Made by a program: the position numbers and the translations under genes. Shown in pieces: positions 8,766 to 17,704 of a stretch of 64,000 nt of DNA (positions are counted from its first letter, which is position 1; each line of letters opens with the position of its first letter). The DNA comes from JANQOH01 sp965201155. GTDB taxonomy: Bacteria; Pseudomonadota; Alphaproteobacteria; UBA7887. A model generated the notes under the pieces. It saw only the letters and a list, made by a program, of their open reading frames with translations, searched no databases and was not told the origin of the DNA. Location of the stretch: assembly GCA_965201155.1 (NCBI GenBank), contig OZ241752.1, positions 434,001-498,000 of the forward strand. Reading direction: 5' to 3'.

Positions 8766-9558
8766 CGATACGCGCTATCGATGCTTCCTTGTCCCCTGCC
8801 TCGCGGTCGCGCGCGCCGTCACTGGATACCAGCGGGATCCGGGCCTCCTCGGGGCGCGTGTCGGGCGGCGTGACGATGCCGGCGGAAACCACCATCTTGA
8901 TCCCCTCCTCGACGGTCATGTCCAGCGTGACAAGATGGGCGCGCGGTACGAACAACAGGAATCCCGAGGTGGGGTTCGGCGTCGTCGGAAGAAACACGTT
9001 CACCACCGGATCGGCAATCGTCGTCTGTACCTCGCCCTCCGTGTTGCTGGTGATGAACCCGATTGCCCATATCCCGCGGCGCGGATATTCGACCAGCACC
9101 ACTTCCCGGAACGACCGCGAGGAGCTTTCGAGAACCGTCTGGAAAATCTGCTTCAGTGCGCCGTAAATGCTGCGCACCACCGGCAGGCGGTCGAGAATTT
9201 TCTCGCCGGTGGTGACAACCATGCTGAACATGTAATTCCGCGCCAGCATCCCGATCATGGCCAGCCCGACAAAACCCACGATCAGGCCGATACCGGGGAT
9301 GTAGGCTTCGACGCCCAGATATTTTTCGAGATAGGTCTGCGGGTTGTAGATCGGCGGCAGCAGCGGAACGATGCTGTTGTCGATCAACTCGATGATGGTC
9401 AGCAGGATCCATACGGTGAGGCTGATCGGCGCCACCACGACGAGACCGTACAGAAAGTGCGTTCGCAAACGCCCCAAGTGGGCCCGAAACGAACGTCCGT
9501 CCTCGTCTGGCGGCATCTGGGGTGCGCCGTCGGGCGTTTCGTCGAACTTGTCGTTCAT
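8743..9558 (-). CDS. DUF502 family membrane protein
   Basis: A 271-residue protein with two membrane segments: HFLYGLVVVAPISLTVWILLTII (about 32-55) and IPGIGLIVGFVGLAMIGMLA (about 85-105). They are followed by the conserved DUF502 blocks RLPVVRSIYGALKQIFQTV and VFLPTTPNPTSGFLLFVPR. Function is unknown; the family is often adjacent to recG in alphaproteobacteria. The ATG at 9558 has a GGGGTCGGAA-type ribosome site. Confidence 0.9.
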   Translation of the reverse strand: MNDKFDETPDGAPQMPPDEDGRSFRAHLGRLRTHFLYGLVVVAPISLTVWILLTIIELIDNSIVPLLPPIYNPQTYLEKYLGVEAYIPGIGLIVGFVGLAMIGMLARNYMFSMVVTTGEKILDRLPVVRSIYGALKQIFQTVLESSSRSFREVVLVEYPRRGIWAIGFITSNTEGEVQTTIADPVVNVFLPTTPNPTSGFLLFVPRAHLVTLDMTVEEGIKMVVSAGIVTPPDTRPEEARIPLVSSDGARDREAGDKEASIARIVTPSAGR

Positions 9559-9595
9559 TTCCGACCCCAACTCCCTTCCGGGCTGCTCCGCCAGC

Positions 9596-10471
9596 TCATG
9601 CCCCGTGGAACTCCAGCAGGGCGGCTATCGTCTCTTCCGGCGCCTCTTCGGCCAGAAAATGACCGCACGGCAGTGCGCGGCCCTGCACATCATCCGCCTT
9701 TTCGCGCCAACAGGCGAGAACGTCGAACAGCCGTTCCATCGGCGCGGTTTCCCCCCACAGCGCCTGCACCGGACATTCCAGTTTGCGCCCCATATCGGCT
9801 TCGTCATGTTCGAGGTCGATCGAAGCTGCCGCCCGATAATCCTCGCATATTGCATGAATCGTCTCGGGGCGCGAGAAACAGCGCAAATATTCCCCGATCG
9901 CCTCGTCGGTGAACGCTGTCCGGTCCGTACCCCAACGCCCGAACAGCGAGCGAAGATAGAATTCCGGGTCCGCGCCGATCATGGTCTCCGGCAAGGGCGC
10001 CTTCTGGATCAGAAAAAACCAGTGGTAATAGGCGGTCGCCAGCGCCTGGTTGGTGTTGGCGAACACCGTGTGCGTCGGCACGATGTCCAGCACGCTCAGC
10101 CGCTCCACCGACTGCGGATGATCCAGCGCGAGGCGGTGCGCCACCCGCCCGCCGCGGTCGTGCCCCGCCAGCCCGAACTGCGGAAAGCCGAGCACCGCCA
10201 TCGCCTCCTGCTGGTCCTGCGCCATGGCCCGTTTGCTGTGTCCACTGTGATTCTCGCCGTCGGCGACATGGCCGCTGTCGCCATAACCTCGCAGGTCGCT
10301 TGCCACGACGGTGAAATGCGCGGCCAGTGCCGGCGCCACCTTGTGCCACATGAAATGTGTTTCCGGGTGGCCGTGCAGGAGCAATATCGGCGGCCCGGAG
10401 CCGCCGACCACCAGATTGATCTCGCAGTCGCGCACCGCAACCCGTTGTTTTTCGAAGCCCTCAAATGCCAT
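9596..10471 (-). CDS. Alpha/beta hydrolase, haloacetate (fluoroacetate) dehalogenase-like
   Basis: A 291-residue alpha/beta hydrolase. LLLHGHPETHFMWHKVAP holds the oxyanion hole; AGHDRGGRVAHRLALDHP supplies the nucleophilic Asp (HDRG) and the two Arg that bind the carboxylate in fluoroacetate dehalogenases. YYHWFFLIQ matches the halide-binding His-Trp pair. HAICEDYRAAASID contains a Tyr-bearing substrate segment, and GHFLAEEAPEE supplies the catalytic His. This combination is more specific than for epoxide hydrolases, so 2-haloacid hydrolysis is the best guess. The ATG at 10471 (MAFEGFEKQ) is chosen by homology. It is divergent from the threonine-dehydratase-like gene. Confidence 0.8.
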   Translation of the reverse strand: MAFEGFEKQRVAVRDCEINLVVGGSGPPILLLHGHPETHFMWHKVAPALAAHFTVVASDLRGYGDSGHVADGENHSGHSKRAMAQDQQEAMAVLGFPQFGLAGHDRGGRVAHRLALDHPQSVERLSVLDIVPTHTVFANTNQALATAYYHWFFLIQKAPLPETMIGADPEFYLRSLFGRWGTDRTAFTDEAIGEYLRCFSRPETIHAICEDYRAAASIDLEHDEADMGRKLECPVQALWGETAPMERLFDVLACWREKADDVQGRALPCGHFLAEEAPEETIAALLEFHGA

Positions 10472-10550
10472 ACTCGTAATTCTCCCGCACCGGTCAGCGT
10501 GCACCTTATCCTTTATTCGCCGGCGAGACACAGGGAATGTGGGGAGTACC

Positions 10551-11534
10551 ATGATACCAGACAAGCAGAGACTGCTTGATGCCGCCGCGATCGTGCGCCG
10601 CCACATCCCCGCCACGCCGCAATATCCCTGGCCGCTGCTGGCGCAGCATGCCGGGTTGACGGTGTGGGTAAAGCACGAAAATCATACGCAGGTCGGTGCG
10701 TTCAAGATCCGCGGCGGCGCCGTCTATATGGAGGCGCTGACGCGCCGCGAGCCGAATTGCCGCGGCGTCGCCGCTGCCACACGCGGCAATCACGGCCAGT
10801 CCATCGCTGTCAACGCGCGGAATTACGGCCTGCGCGCGCTCATTGTGGCGCCGCGCGGCAACAACCCGGAAAAAAATGCCGCCATGGCCGAGCAAGGCGC
10901 CGAATTGATCGAGCATGGAGACGATTTTCAGGCGGCGCTCGAATATGCCGAACAGTGCGCCGGGGAGCAGAAACTGCATATGGTGCCGTCTTTCGATTCC
11001 GCGCTGGTCGCCGGAGTCGCCTCCTATGCGCTCGAATTGTTTGAAAATGCCGAGCCGCTCGATGCCGTCTATGTCCCTATTGGCCTCGGGTCCGGCATTT
11101 GCGGCACCATTGCTGCCCGCAACGCGCTCGGCCTCAAGACGGAGATTATCGGCGTCCAGGCGGCAGGCGCGCCGTGCTATGCCCTGTCATTCGATGCCGG
11201 TCATGCCGTCTCGACAAACACCGCCGACACCTTCGCCGACGGCGTTGCAACGCGCATCCCCGTGCCGGAAGCGGTGGCGGTGATCAACCGGAACGCCGCG
11301 CGCATCGTGACTGTCACCGACGCCGAGATTCTCGAAGCCCAGCGTCTCTTACTCCGCTGCACGCACAATCTGGCGGAACCTGCCGGTGCGGCGGCCCTGG
11401 CGGCACTCCTGACCGAACGCAGCCGGCAAGCCGGCAAGTCAGTTGCCGTTATTCTCAGCGGCGGCAATGCCGATACCGCCAACATCCGGCAAATGCTCGC
11501 TGGTGTCGACGTACCGGCGCCGCAACCGTCATGA
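10551..11534 (+). CDS. Threonine dehydratase-like PLP enzyme
   Basis: A 327-residue fold-type II PLP enzyme of the serine/threonine dehydratase family. The PLP Lys lies in HTQVGAFKIRGG, the Asn loop is AATRGNHGQS, the phosphate-binding glycine loop is IGLGSGICG, and the C-terminal SGGNAD contributes the pyridine-binding site. There is no ACT regulatory domain, so it is a catabolic or biodegradative type, not a regulated IlvA. GGGGAG lies 5 nt before the ATG. It could also act on other hydroxyamino acids (for example hydroxyectoine-derived intermediates); the substrate is undetermined. Confidence 0.85.
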   Translation: MIPDKQRLLDAAAIVRRHIPATPQYPWPLLAQHAGLTVWVKHENHTQVGAFKIRGGAVYMEALTRREPNCRGVAAATRGNHGQSIAVNARNYGLRALIVAPRGNNPEKNAAMAEQGAELIEHGDDFQAALEYAEQCAGEQKLHMVPSFDSALVAGVASYALELFENAEPLDAVYVPIGLGSGICGTIAARNALGLKTEIIGVQAAGAPCYALSFDAGHAVSTNTADTFADGVATRIPVPEAVAVINRNAARIVTVTDAEILEAQRLLLRCTHNLAEPAGAAALAALLTERSRQAGKSVAVILSGGNADTANIRQMLAGVDVPAPQPS

Positions 11535-11546
11535 CAATTTCGGCGG

Positions 11547-12719
11547 TTACGGAAGCGCACTGCCCATCGACGCCGGGCCGCCCGGCAGGGTCAGGGTCTT
11601 CCCTGTATTCGTCACCTCGGTGCCATCGACCTTCAGGATAGAAATATCGTCGTCCGTGAAATTGCCCACATAGAGATAGCCGCCGTCCGGGCTGAACACC
11701 ACGCCCTCAGGCAGCCCGCGCACTTCGACTTCCTGCGTACGGCGCACCGATTTTCCGTCGATCTCCAGGATCACGACGCTGCCATTGCGATTGTAGTACC
11801 AACTGCCCGGCGGTGTGCCGGCGCTGCCCCTCAGCAATACCGCCGCCGCAATGCGCCCGGTAGGACTGATTGCCAACCCTTCCGGCGCATCACCGACGAC
11901 AATGCGGTCGATCACGCGCGGCGGTTCAGCCTCCAGATCGATCACGCTCACCGTGTCGATATGCCCGTCCGAGCGCCCGCTATTGCCGTTGTCCGCCGTC
12001 AGGCCCAGTCGGCCATCGGGCGTGATCTTCACATTGTAGGGCCACAGCCCCACCGGCATGTCCAGCGCCGGATCGGTGCTGATACGGCCTTCATCAATAT
12101 CCAGCACAGCGATGCGGTGTCCGGGGAACTTGGCGACCAGCGCCCGCTTCCCGTCCGGCGTTATGTCTACCGCCGCCACCTGCTCGCCCATATCCAGGAC
12201 CTGCGTCATGCGCACGCTCTTGCCCTTGATCTGCAGTACGCCGACGGTGTTGTCCGCGCGATGCGCGATCAACGCCAGATCACCGTCACGGCTGATCGCC
12301 AGCCCCGAGGGCTGACGGCCCACAGTTATCGTTTCGAGCAGCGCCGGCGGCGACACTGTGAGGTCGATAATGTGCAGGCGATTATCTGGCTCGGGTGTCC
12401 AGCCATCGCCTTCGGCAGTCCATGCCATGGCGTTGGCAACCAGCGCCAGACTCCCGTCAGGCGTGATCGCGAGATTTGTCGGCGGCCCGAACACCGAATT
12501 GGCCAACGGCAAATTCGCAATGATCTGCGGCGCTTCCCGGTCGATGGAGAAATCTATCACCGACACATAATCGTTTCCCGGCGGCAAAAATACGGCGCCG
12601 GAGTCGGTGAAGCCGACCTTGTTGTCGATTCCGGCCAGCATCAGGTCCGCCGCCGCTGCCGGCGGCGCACAGGCAGTCAGGGCAAGGGCGGCCGCCCGCA
12701 AAAACTTGTCCTTGATCAT
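11547..12719 (-). CDS. Secreted YVTN-type beta-propeller protein
   Basis: A 390-residue exported protein. An N-terminal signal peptide (KFLRAAALALTACAPPAAAA) precedes about seven blades, each with TPDG/SRDGD plus LALVAN or similar (LAITPDGSLALVANAM, LAISRDGDLALIAHRA, VDITPDGKRALVAK, VKITPDGRLGLTADN, LAISPTGRIAAAV, VVFSPDGGYLYVGNF). This is the cytochrome cd1/YVTN propeller family without a haem-binding domain. Probably periplasmic; ligand unknown. It is convergent with the threonine-dehydratase-like gene, 12 bp apart. Confidence 0.82.
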   Translation of the reverse strand: MIKDKFLRAAALALTACAPPAAAADLMLAGIDNKVGFTDSGAVFLPPGNDYVSVIDFSIDREAPQIIANLPLANSVFGPPTNLAITPDGSLALVANAMAWTAEGDGWTPEPDNRLHIIDLTVSPPALLETITVGRQPSGLAISRDGDLALIAHRADNTVGVLQIKGKSVRMTQVLDMGEQVAAVDITPDGKRALVAKFPGHRIAVLDIDEGRISTDPALDMPVGLWPYNVKITPDGRLGLTADNGNSGRSDGHIDTVSVIDLEAEPPRVIDRIVVGDAPEGLAISPTGRIAAAVLLRGSAGTPPGSWYYNRNGSVVILEIDGKSVRRTQEVEVRGLPEGVVFSPDGGYLYVGNFTDDDISILKVDGTEVTNTGKTLTLPGGPASMGSALP

Positions 12720-13300
12720 CCGGGCATCCTTCCTTGTCCCCTCCCCTGCCGCTTCAGGATTCTGCTGCCGTGTCCTGTGTGACAACCGTGCGCCGGAGGG
12801 CATGTTCCCTCAAGGGCCCGGGCGGAGCGAGATGATCGTTCCGGCTGTCAACCTGAACGACGGCACGTGCTGTGCGCAATACGGGAGCAATTTCCAACCC
12901 GCCGCGCGGCTTCCGGGCGGTACTATAGGAATCACCGGATCACGTGGCAATGCGGCTGACCGGATCGGCCGTCACGGCCCCTGCTCCGATTGTGCGGAAA
13001 ATCACGGTCGTTGACCGATTTACCTTTGGTTGTCATGTCGTATAATGTGGCTGGGTTACGTCACCACCACCATATATGGGTGTGTGCGACGACCGTCAGT
13101 TCGCGTACGGATCATGATGAGGAAAGTGTTCGGGTGACGTGCTTGGGTGCCGCGATGCCCGCCGGCCGTGGCGCCCCCGCGGCGATTGCGGCGCATGTGT
13201 GCTCCGTGCCGCGGCTTTTGCGGACCGTGGAAATTCTCTCTGACCTGGCGGCGAAACGAGCAAAATCCGAAAGTGAAACCCTTGGGAGTGGAGAACGACA
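12720..13300. other. Intergenic region, 581 bp
   Basis: I see no convincing gene here. The left part is the upstream region of the minus-strand propeller gene. The right part contains a good sigma-70-like promoter and about 250 nt of leader before the nucleosidase-autotransporter frame. A 104-codon frame from about 12990 has no recognisable domain and an odd composition, and is left out. Confidence 0.6.
13019..13046 (+). promoter_or_regulatory. Predicted sigma-70 promoter
   Basis: TTTACC (-35), 16 bp, perfect TATAAT (-10) in an otherwise GC-rich stretch. It would give a leader of about 250 nt for the nucleosidase-autotransporter frame. Confidence 0.5.
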
Positions 13301-15181
13301 ATGAAAATTCTTCGACTGTGCAGGCTGTGGCCGGTTGTGACACTCATGCTGGCCGCACCCGTCCTGCCTGCCGGTGCTGGCGAGACCCTTGATACGGTGC
13401 GGCGCACCGCGGTGATGTCGGCATTCGAACCGGAACTTGTCCTTCTCAAACAGGAACTCGCCGATGCCGCAACCTATAATGTGAATGGAATAGAGTTTTC
13501 CACCGGCATTTTGCAGGGTCAGGATGTGGTTCTGTTTCTCAGCGGCATCAGCATGGTCAACGCAACGATGACCGCGCAGCTTGTTCTCGAACGCTTCAAT
13601 ATCGAGCGCATCATTTTCTCGGGCATTGCGGGAGGAGTGAATCCGGCGCTGAATATTGGCGATGTCGTGATCGCTGAATAATGGGGCCAGTATCTCGAAT
13701 CCGTCTTTGCCCGCGAGGGGGAGGAAGGGTGGACCGGGCTGCCGCCCTTCTTCGAATATCCCTACGCGAATTTCGACATGATGTTCCCGCGCTCGGTGGA
13801 AGTACTCAGGGAAGGGTGGGACGAACTTGAAATGCGGTTCTGGTTCCCGGTGGACCAAGATTTGTTGGAGCTCGCCCGACGCGCTGTAGCAGATCTGTCG
13901 CTCGCGCAATGCGCCGGCGAAACCTGCCTGGACCAGCCGCCCGCCATCATGGTCGGCGGCAACGGCGTTTCCGGCGGCGCCTTCATCGATAATGCCGTCT
14001 TCCGCGAATATGTGTTTGAAACTTTCCAGGCTCAGGTTCTCGATATGGAAAGCGCCGCGGTCGCGCATGTCGCCTACGCCAACAATGTTCCCTTCATCGC
14101 GGTGCGCAGCCTGTCCGACCTCGCCGGCGGAGGCGAAGGTGAAAACCAGATCGGTATCTTCTTCATGCTGGCAGCGGACAATGCGGCAGAGGTGGTCAAG
14201 GCGTTGCTTGACGAGCTCGACCCGCCGCCTTCCGCGACGATGGGCAGCAGCACAGATGATTCCGGGCGCCAGCCGGTTCTTCTCGGTGCCGGTCTCGGTC
14301 TTCTCGGCTTCTTCATTTTTGACCCGTTTGGCATCGAGCAGGAAGAGGACGCGGACGCCCAGGAGAGCGTCTCCGGTCTCGCCTTGTCAGCCGGTAATGC
14401 ACGCGACTGGTTTGGCGTCGGTGCTTTTGTGGGCGAGTCGATCGGCCCGCGCGGCGGTCTGCGCACGAGCATTACTGCGACAGGCCGAAACGGCCTGCAG
14501 TTTGGTCTGACCATCACGCCGGCCGCGGGCATGACCATCGCGAACGGCGAGAGCGCCGGTGAGCGGTTGGGATTGCAAGCGGGTTGGGATGCCGGCGCGT
14601 TCTTCGCCCGCATCGACCTGTCCTCAGCAGGTTATCGCGGCCGCCATGCGTTGCAGGTTCCGGGCCGCCAGTCGGGAATGGGCACGATGCGCCACGATCA
14701 TGCCGCCGTCACCTTCGGCAGCGAGATTACCCAGGGCGGCCTCCGTCTCCGCCCGTCGCTTTCCCTGTTCACCGGCGCACTGGACCAGGACGCATACGCT
14801 GCGCACTCCGCAGCGTTCAGCACCGAAGTGCCGGCACTGTCTCAGGACTACCGCGGCTGGACGGCCCGGCTTGCTCTGGCGCCGGCGGCATGGCAGCACA
14901 TTGGCGAAATGCGTTGGCGGCCCCGTCTCGCCCTCGCCGTGGGCGGCAGCAGCACGGACAGCCCCTCTGCCCTGGCAGTGCGCCGCACGACCCATTCCGG
15001 CGCATTCCGCTTTGATGCGCCGGCAGAACCGAGCGAATTGCCGACTCAGGTCCAGGCCGCCGGTATCGGCATCGCCCTGGCCGGCGGACCGCAATGGCGC
15101 CTCAACGGCGGTTATGTAGCGATGTGGGAAGACGGCACACCCCGTCACGGCGTCGGAGCAAAACTGCATTACCGCTTCTGA
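13301..15181 (+). pseudogene. Nucleosidase-autotransporter fusion with an in-frame TAA
   Basis: One frame of 627 codons with a single internal stop at codon 127 (TAA, 13679-13681). Order: signal peptide (LWPVVTLMLAAPVLPAGAGE), a nucleoside phosphorylase/5'-methylthioadenosine nucleosidase-like domain (AFEPELVLLKQEL, IIFSGIAGGVNPALNIGDVVIAE, stop, WGQYLE, later VLDMESAAVAHVAYANNVPFIAVRSLSD with the substrate-binding MES motif), a short hydrophobic linker, then about 260 residues of antiparallel-strand pattern ending LHYRF, as in autotransporter beta-barrels. The reading frame on both sides is intact and homologous, so this is a recent nonsense mutation, a sequence error, or recoding. If the stop is real the exported enzyme is not made. 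A hairpin terminator follows. Confidence 0.72.
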
Positions 15182-15206
15182 CCGACCCTGCATGGCGTCG
15201 ATCACC

Positions 15207-15230
15207 GCAGGGCGCATCCCCGCGCCCTGC
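15207..15230 (+). terminator. Rho-independent-like hairpin
   Basis: GCAGGGCGC, a 6-nt loop, then GCGCCCTGC forms a 9-bp stem 26 nt after the autotransporter frame. The T-run is short (CCTTTAT). Confidence 0.55.
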
Positions 15231-15322
15231 GCCTTTATCAACATCTCCAACTCACAAGAAGCAGGACCCACAAAATCACATTGTATCCCATGGAAACCCG
15301 CTTCCGGACTAGTGGAAGTGGT

Positions 15323-15429
15323 CTATAAGCGCGGTCCGCTTCGTTCAAAACGCAGCAACTCGCGAAGATCGATAAGGTGCTTCTCAGTGAAGCACAGTGT
15401 CATCTCTTCGGGGCCGAGCTGGAGCATAA
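15323..15429 (-). pseudogene. C-terminal gene fragment cut by the IS element
   Basis: Outside the left end of the insertion sequence, one minus-strand frame reads 35 codons (LQLGPEEMTLCFTEKHLIDL, then an Arg/Leu-rich end) to a TAG. It looks coding and has no start of its own, so it may be the tail of a gene interrupted by the IS. It is not in the same frame as the HEPN-like fragment on the other side when the IS is removed, so whether they were one gene is unresolved. Confidence 0.3.
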
Positions 15430-16712
15430 GGGAGGCTCTCGTAATTTGATTTCTTGTTTTCCTTGGTTGATTTGTCGGTTTTGTGGGGATGAAACAGTCG
15501 GTGGAACTACGGATCAGGTGGGGAAAACGGTTCCCGACAGCGGTTGGAGAGCCTGAAACGGTTCACAGGGCACATAGGCCCCCCGTGTTCGGCATTCTAT
15601 TGAACCCTGTCGCAGCAGAGGGGCCGGTGGTTCGCCCGCAGCCAGACAAGCCGGCGCAGGTTGTACACCAGGTTCATCATGCCGATCTTGAAGCGTGCCC
15701 GGACCATGCCGATAGTCCTGACCCGCTTGCCGCCCATCGCTTCGTGTTGAGCAAAGACATGTTCGACGACCGCGCGCACCTTCGAACGCTTGCGGTTGGC
15801 TTCCTGGGAGCGCACAGGCAAGGGGCGGTTGCGATGCCCCTTGCGGTGAATGTGGCTGCGCCAGCCTCGTTCGGCCAGCAACGCCTCATGGTGGCGACTG
15901 CTGTAGGCACTGTCGGCCCAGACAGCGCCACTGGTATTCGTCTCATCAAGCACCTGTTCGAACATCTTGCTGTCGTGACACGCCGCATCGCTCGCCTCCC
16001 AGCGACGGACAAGACGATACGCACGGTCCACGCTGATGTGGTTCTTGTATCCGTAATGGGTTTCATTTCTCTTGCGCGTCCAGCGTGCGTCGGTGTCCTT
16101 GTGACGACGCTTCTTCTGCGACCATTCGGACGGAACCTTCCCCGCCTTCACCTGTGCGTTCTCGTCGCGGCTGTTGCGTTGACGCGGCGCCTTCACAAAG
16201 CTCGCATCCACGATCTGTCCCCTGCGCGCCACATAGCCCTGGTCCTCGATCTGCGAGGACAGTTCCGAAAACAGGCTGTCAAACGCCTCCGCGAGTTTCA
16301 GGTTCTCCCGAAACCGCCAGATGGTCTTTGCATCGGGCACCGTATCCTCGGGATGCAGCCCCAGGAACCGGGCGAACGAATAGCGGTCCCGGATCTGGAA
16401 CTCTGTCTGGTCGTCGCTCAGGTTGTACATTTGCTGCAAGACCAGAACCCGGAACATGAGAACCCGGTCGTATTCCCTGCGACCGGCATTGCTCTTGCGC
16501 GGCTTCGACAGTGCCGCGTCCAGCGCCGGGCGAAACCCTTCCCAGTTCACAGAACCGGACAGCTTCGCCAACGGATCGCCCAATCCGTCAAGCTTTGCGA
16601 ACCGTTCTTCAAGATCGAAAAAACCCGGCATGCCCATCAAATCCGCCTCCCGAGACAACAACCCGGATTATACAACATAAATGAGAAAAGTAGGCGATTT
16701 TGAGAGCCTCCC
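15430..16712. mobile_element. IS5-family-like insertion sequence, about 1283 bp
   Basis: Perfect 11-bp terminal inverted repeats, GGGAGGCTCTC at 15430-15440 and its complement at 16702-16712, bound one transposase gene on the minus strand. Size and transposase type fit the IS5 family. The flanking trinucleotides are TAA and TGA, compatible with a TNA target, but they do not match exactly, so no clean target duplication can be claimed. The right end lies inside a HEPN-like gene. Confidence 0.75.
15597..16637 (-). CDS. IS5-family transposase
   Basis: DDE transposase of 346 residues from the ATG at 16637 (MGMPGFFDLEERFAKLD). The DUF772-type N-terminal domain includes SVNWEGFRPALDAAL and RKSNAGRREYDRVLMFRVL. 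The catalytic Asp residues are in QIVDASFVKAPRQRN and VWADSAYSS, and the Glu is in RSKVRAVVEHVFAQ, giving the expected D-D-E spacing. The frame has no stops, so the enzyme looks intact and the element possibly active. Confidence 0.88.
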   Translation of the reverse strand: MGMPGFFDLEERFAKLDGLGDPLAKLSGSVNWEGFRPALDAALSKPRKSNAGRREYDRVLMFRVLVLQQMYNLSDDQTEFQIRDRYSFARFLGLHPEDTVPDAKTIWRFRENLKLAEAFDSLFSELSSQIEDQGYVARRGQIVDASFVKAPRQRNSRDENAQVKAGKVPSEWSQKKRRHKDTDARWTRKRNETHYGYKNHISVDRAYRLVRRWEASDAACHDSKMFEQVLDETNTSGAVWADSAYSSRHHEALLAERGWRSHIHRKGHRNRPLPVRSQEANRKRSKVRAVVEHVFAQHEAMGGKRVRTIGMVRARFKIGMMNLVYNLRRLVWLRANHRPLCCDRVQ

Positions 16713-17162
16713 TGATATCTTGTTCGAAAGCGCATCCTTTTTGACCGCATCGACGGCTGCGACGGAATCTGACGTGGCTCCGATCATGCCAAGAACGCGA
16801 GCGAGTGTATCGGTATCGCGATAGAGATCCTCCGCTGGCATTGGTGTAGCGGAGAGGTGCGCCCATCGATTGCGAACTGCCTGCAGTTCTTTGAGCCAAG
16901 TACGCCCTTCACGAGACAAGTTGGCAGATTGTGAGAGCTCATATCAATTCTGATCCATAACACGAAGTAGAGCCGCAAGGTCCAGTTGGTCGAGTGATGT
17001 CAGCTCTCGCTCTCGCACAGCGCGCTGCTGCTGGAAGCTCAGGCGGTCTTCTACATAGGTCTTCCACCAATCCTCATCGAGGGGCGGCAAATATGTTTCC
17101 AGGAACGTCGCAAGTTCGGCAGCGGCCGTGCGGATCAACTGTTGCATAAAGTCCGGGCTCAT
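16713..17162 (-). pseudogene. HEPN (Swt1-type) domain gene, broken by a stop and by the IS
   Basis: From the ATG at 17162 the frame encodes MSPDFMQQLIRTAAAELATF and continues to LLRVMDQN, then hits TGA (16944-16946), then resumes in the same frame with YELSQSANLSREGRTWLKEL and VRNRWAHLSATP before running into the IS right end. From memory this matches Swt1-type HEPN domains found at the N-terminus of large phage-defence-like ATPases and helicases, where a Trp sits at the stop position (DQNWYEL). TGG to TGA is the simplest explanation. The catalytic-domain part is absent on the other side of the IS. This reads as a dead remnant of a defence-type gene; the family assignment is moderately sure. 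Confidence 0.55.
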
Positions 17163-17384
17163 CGTTGGAAAATGTTAGGAGACGATAAGGCGCAAGTGTT
17201 GCTCCCAGTTCTTCGACGGGGCAAAGAAAACAACGAACAATGGGCGTAGTACCACAACTCCCGTCCAAGGTCACCAGAGACGTGGGGTGTGCGATTGCAG
17301 CCGGCTACCTGAAGGCGTGACGCGCCGGAGCAGGGCGAAGAAGCGGCGTCGCTGCTCCTTGACCTCGGCCCCCGCTGCTGCAGT

Positions 17385-17690
17385 CTACGTCACCTCGCGC
17401 TGTAGTTGCGGCCGCCACTGCTGGACGTCGATCCGATCCTCGCGTTGGCGCACGCGCATGAGATCGTAGGTGGTCTGACGGCGCAGCCAGAACTCGGCAT
17501 TGGACCAGCCTGCCTTCTCAAGCCCAACAGCCATTTCCGGAGATATGCCGGAATGACCGTTGAGAACCCGCGACAGGGTGTGTCGGGCGACGCCCAGAAC
17601 CCGGGCTGCGTCAGTCACATTCAGGCCAAGCGGCTCCAGGCAGTTCTCGCGAATGCTGCGTCCGGGATGCGGGGGATCGATCATCGCCAT
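17385..17690 (-). CDS. higA: HigA-type antitoxin
   Basis: A 101-residue antitoxin of the HigA family: PPHPGRSIRENCLEPLGLNVTDAARVLGV leads into a Cro/XRE helix-turn-helix (VTDAARVLGVARHTLSRVLNG), then ISPEMAVGLEKAGWSNAEFWLRRQTTYDL, all diagnostic. It follows the toxin frame by 14 nt, the toxin-first order of HigBA. The upstream toxin gene is frameshifted, so this may be a solitary antitoxin. Confidence 0.85.
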   Translation of the reverse strand: MAMIDPPHPGRSIRENCLEPLGLNVTDAARVLGVARHTLSRVLNGHSGISPEMAVGLEKAGWSNAEFWLRRQTTYDLMRVRQREDRIDVQQWRPQLQREVT

Positions 17691-17704
17691 GGTGCTGTGC
17701 CCTC

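Noticed and set aside
12990..13304. A 104-codon ORF before the nucleosidase fusion
   Set aside because: No domain, no ribosome site, and it spans a good promoter; more likely non-coding leader.
15427..16715. A clean target-site duplication around the IS
   Set aside because: The flanking triplets are TAA and TGA; they fit TNA targets but are not identical, so a duplication is not claimed.
16944..16946. The in-frame TGA in the HEPN-like gene as a selenocysteine or recoded Trp
   Set aside because: No SECIS-like hairpin is evident, many normal TGA stops are used in this window, and the gene is also cut by an IS, so plain decay is simpler.
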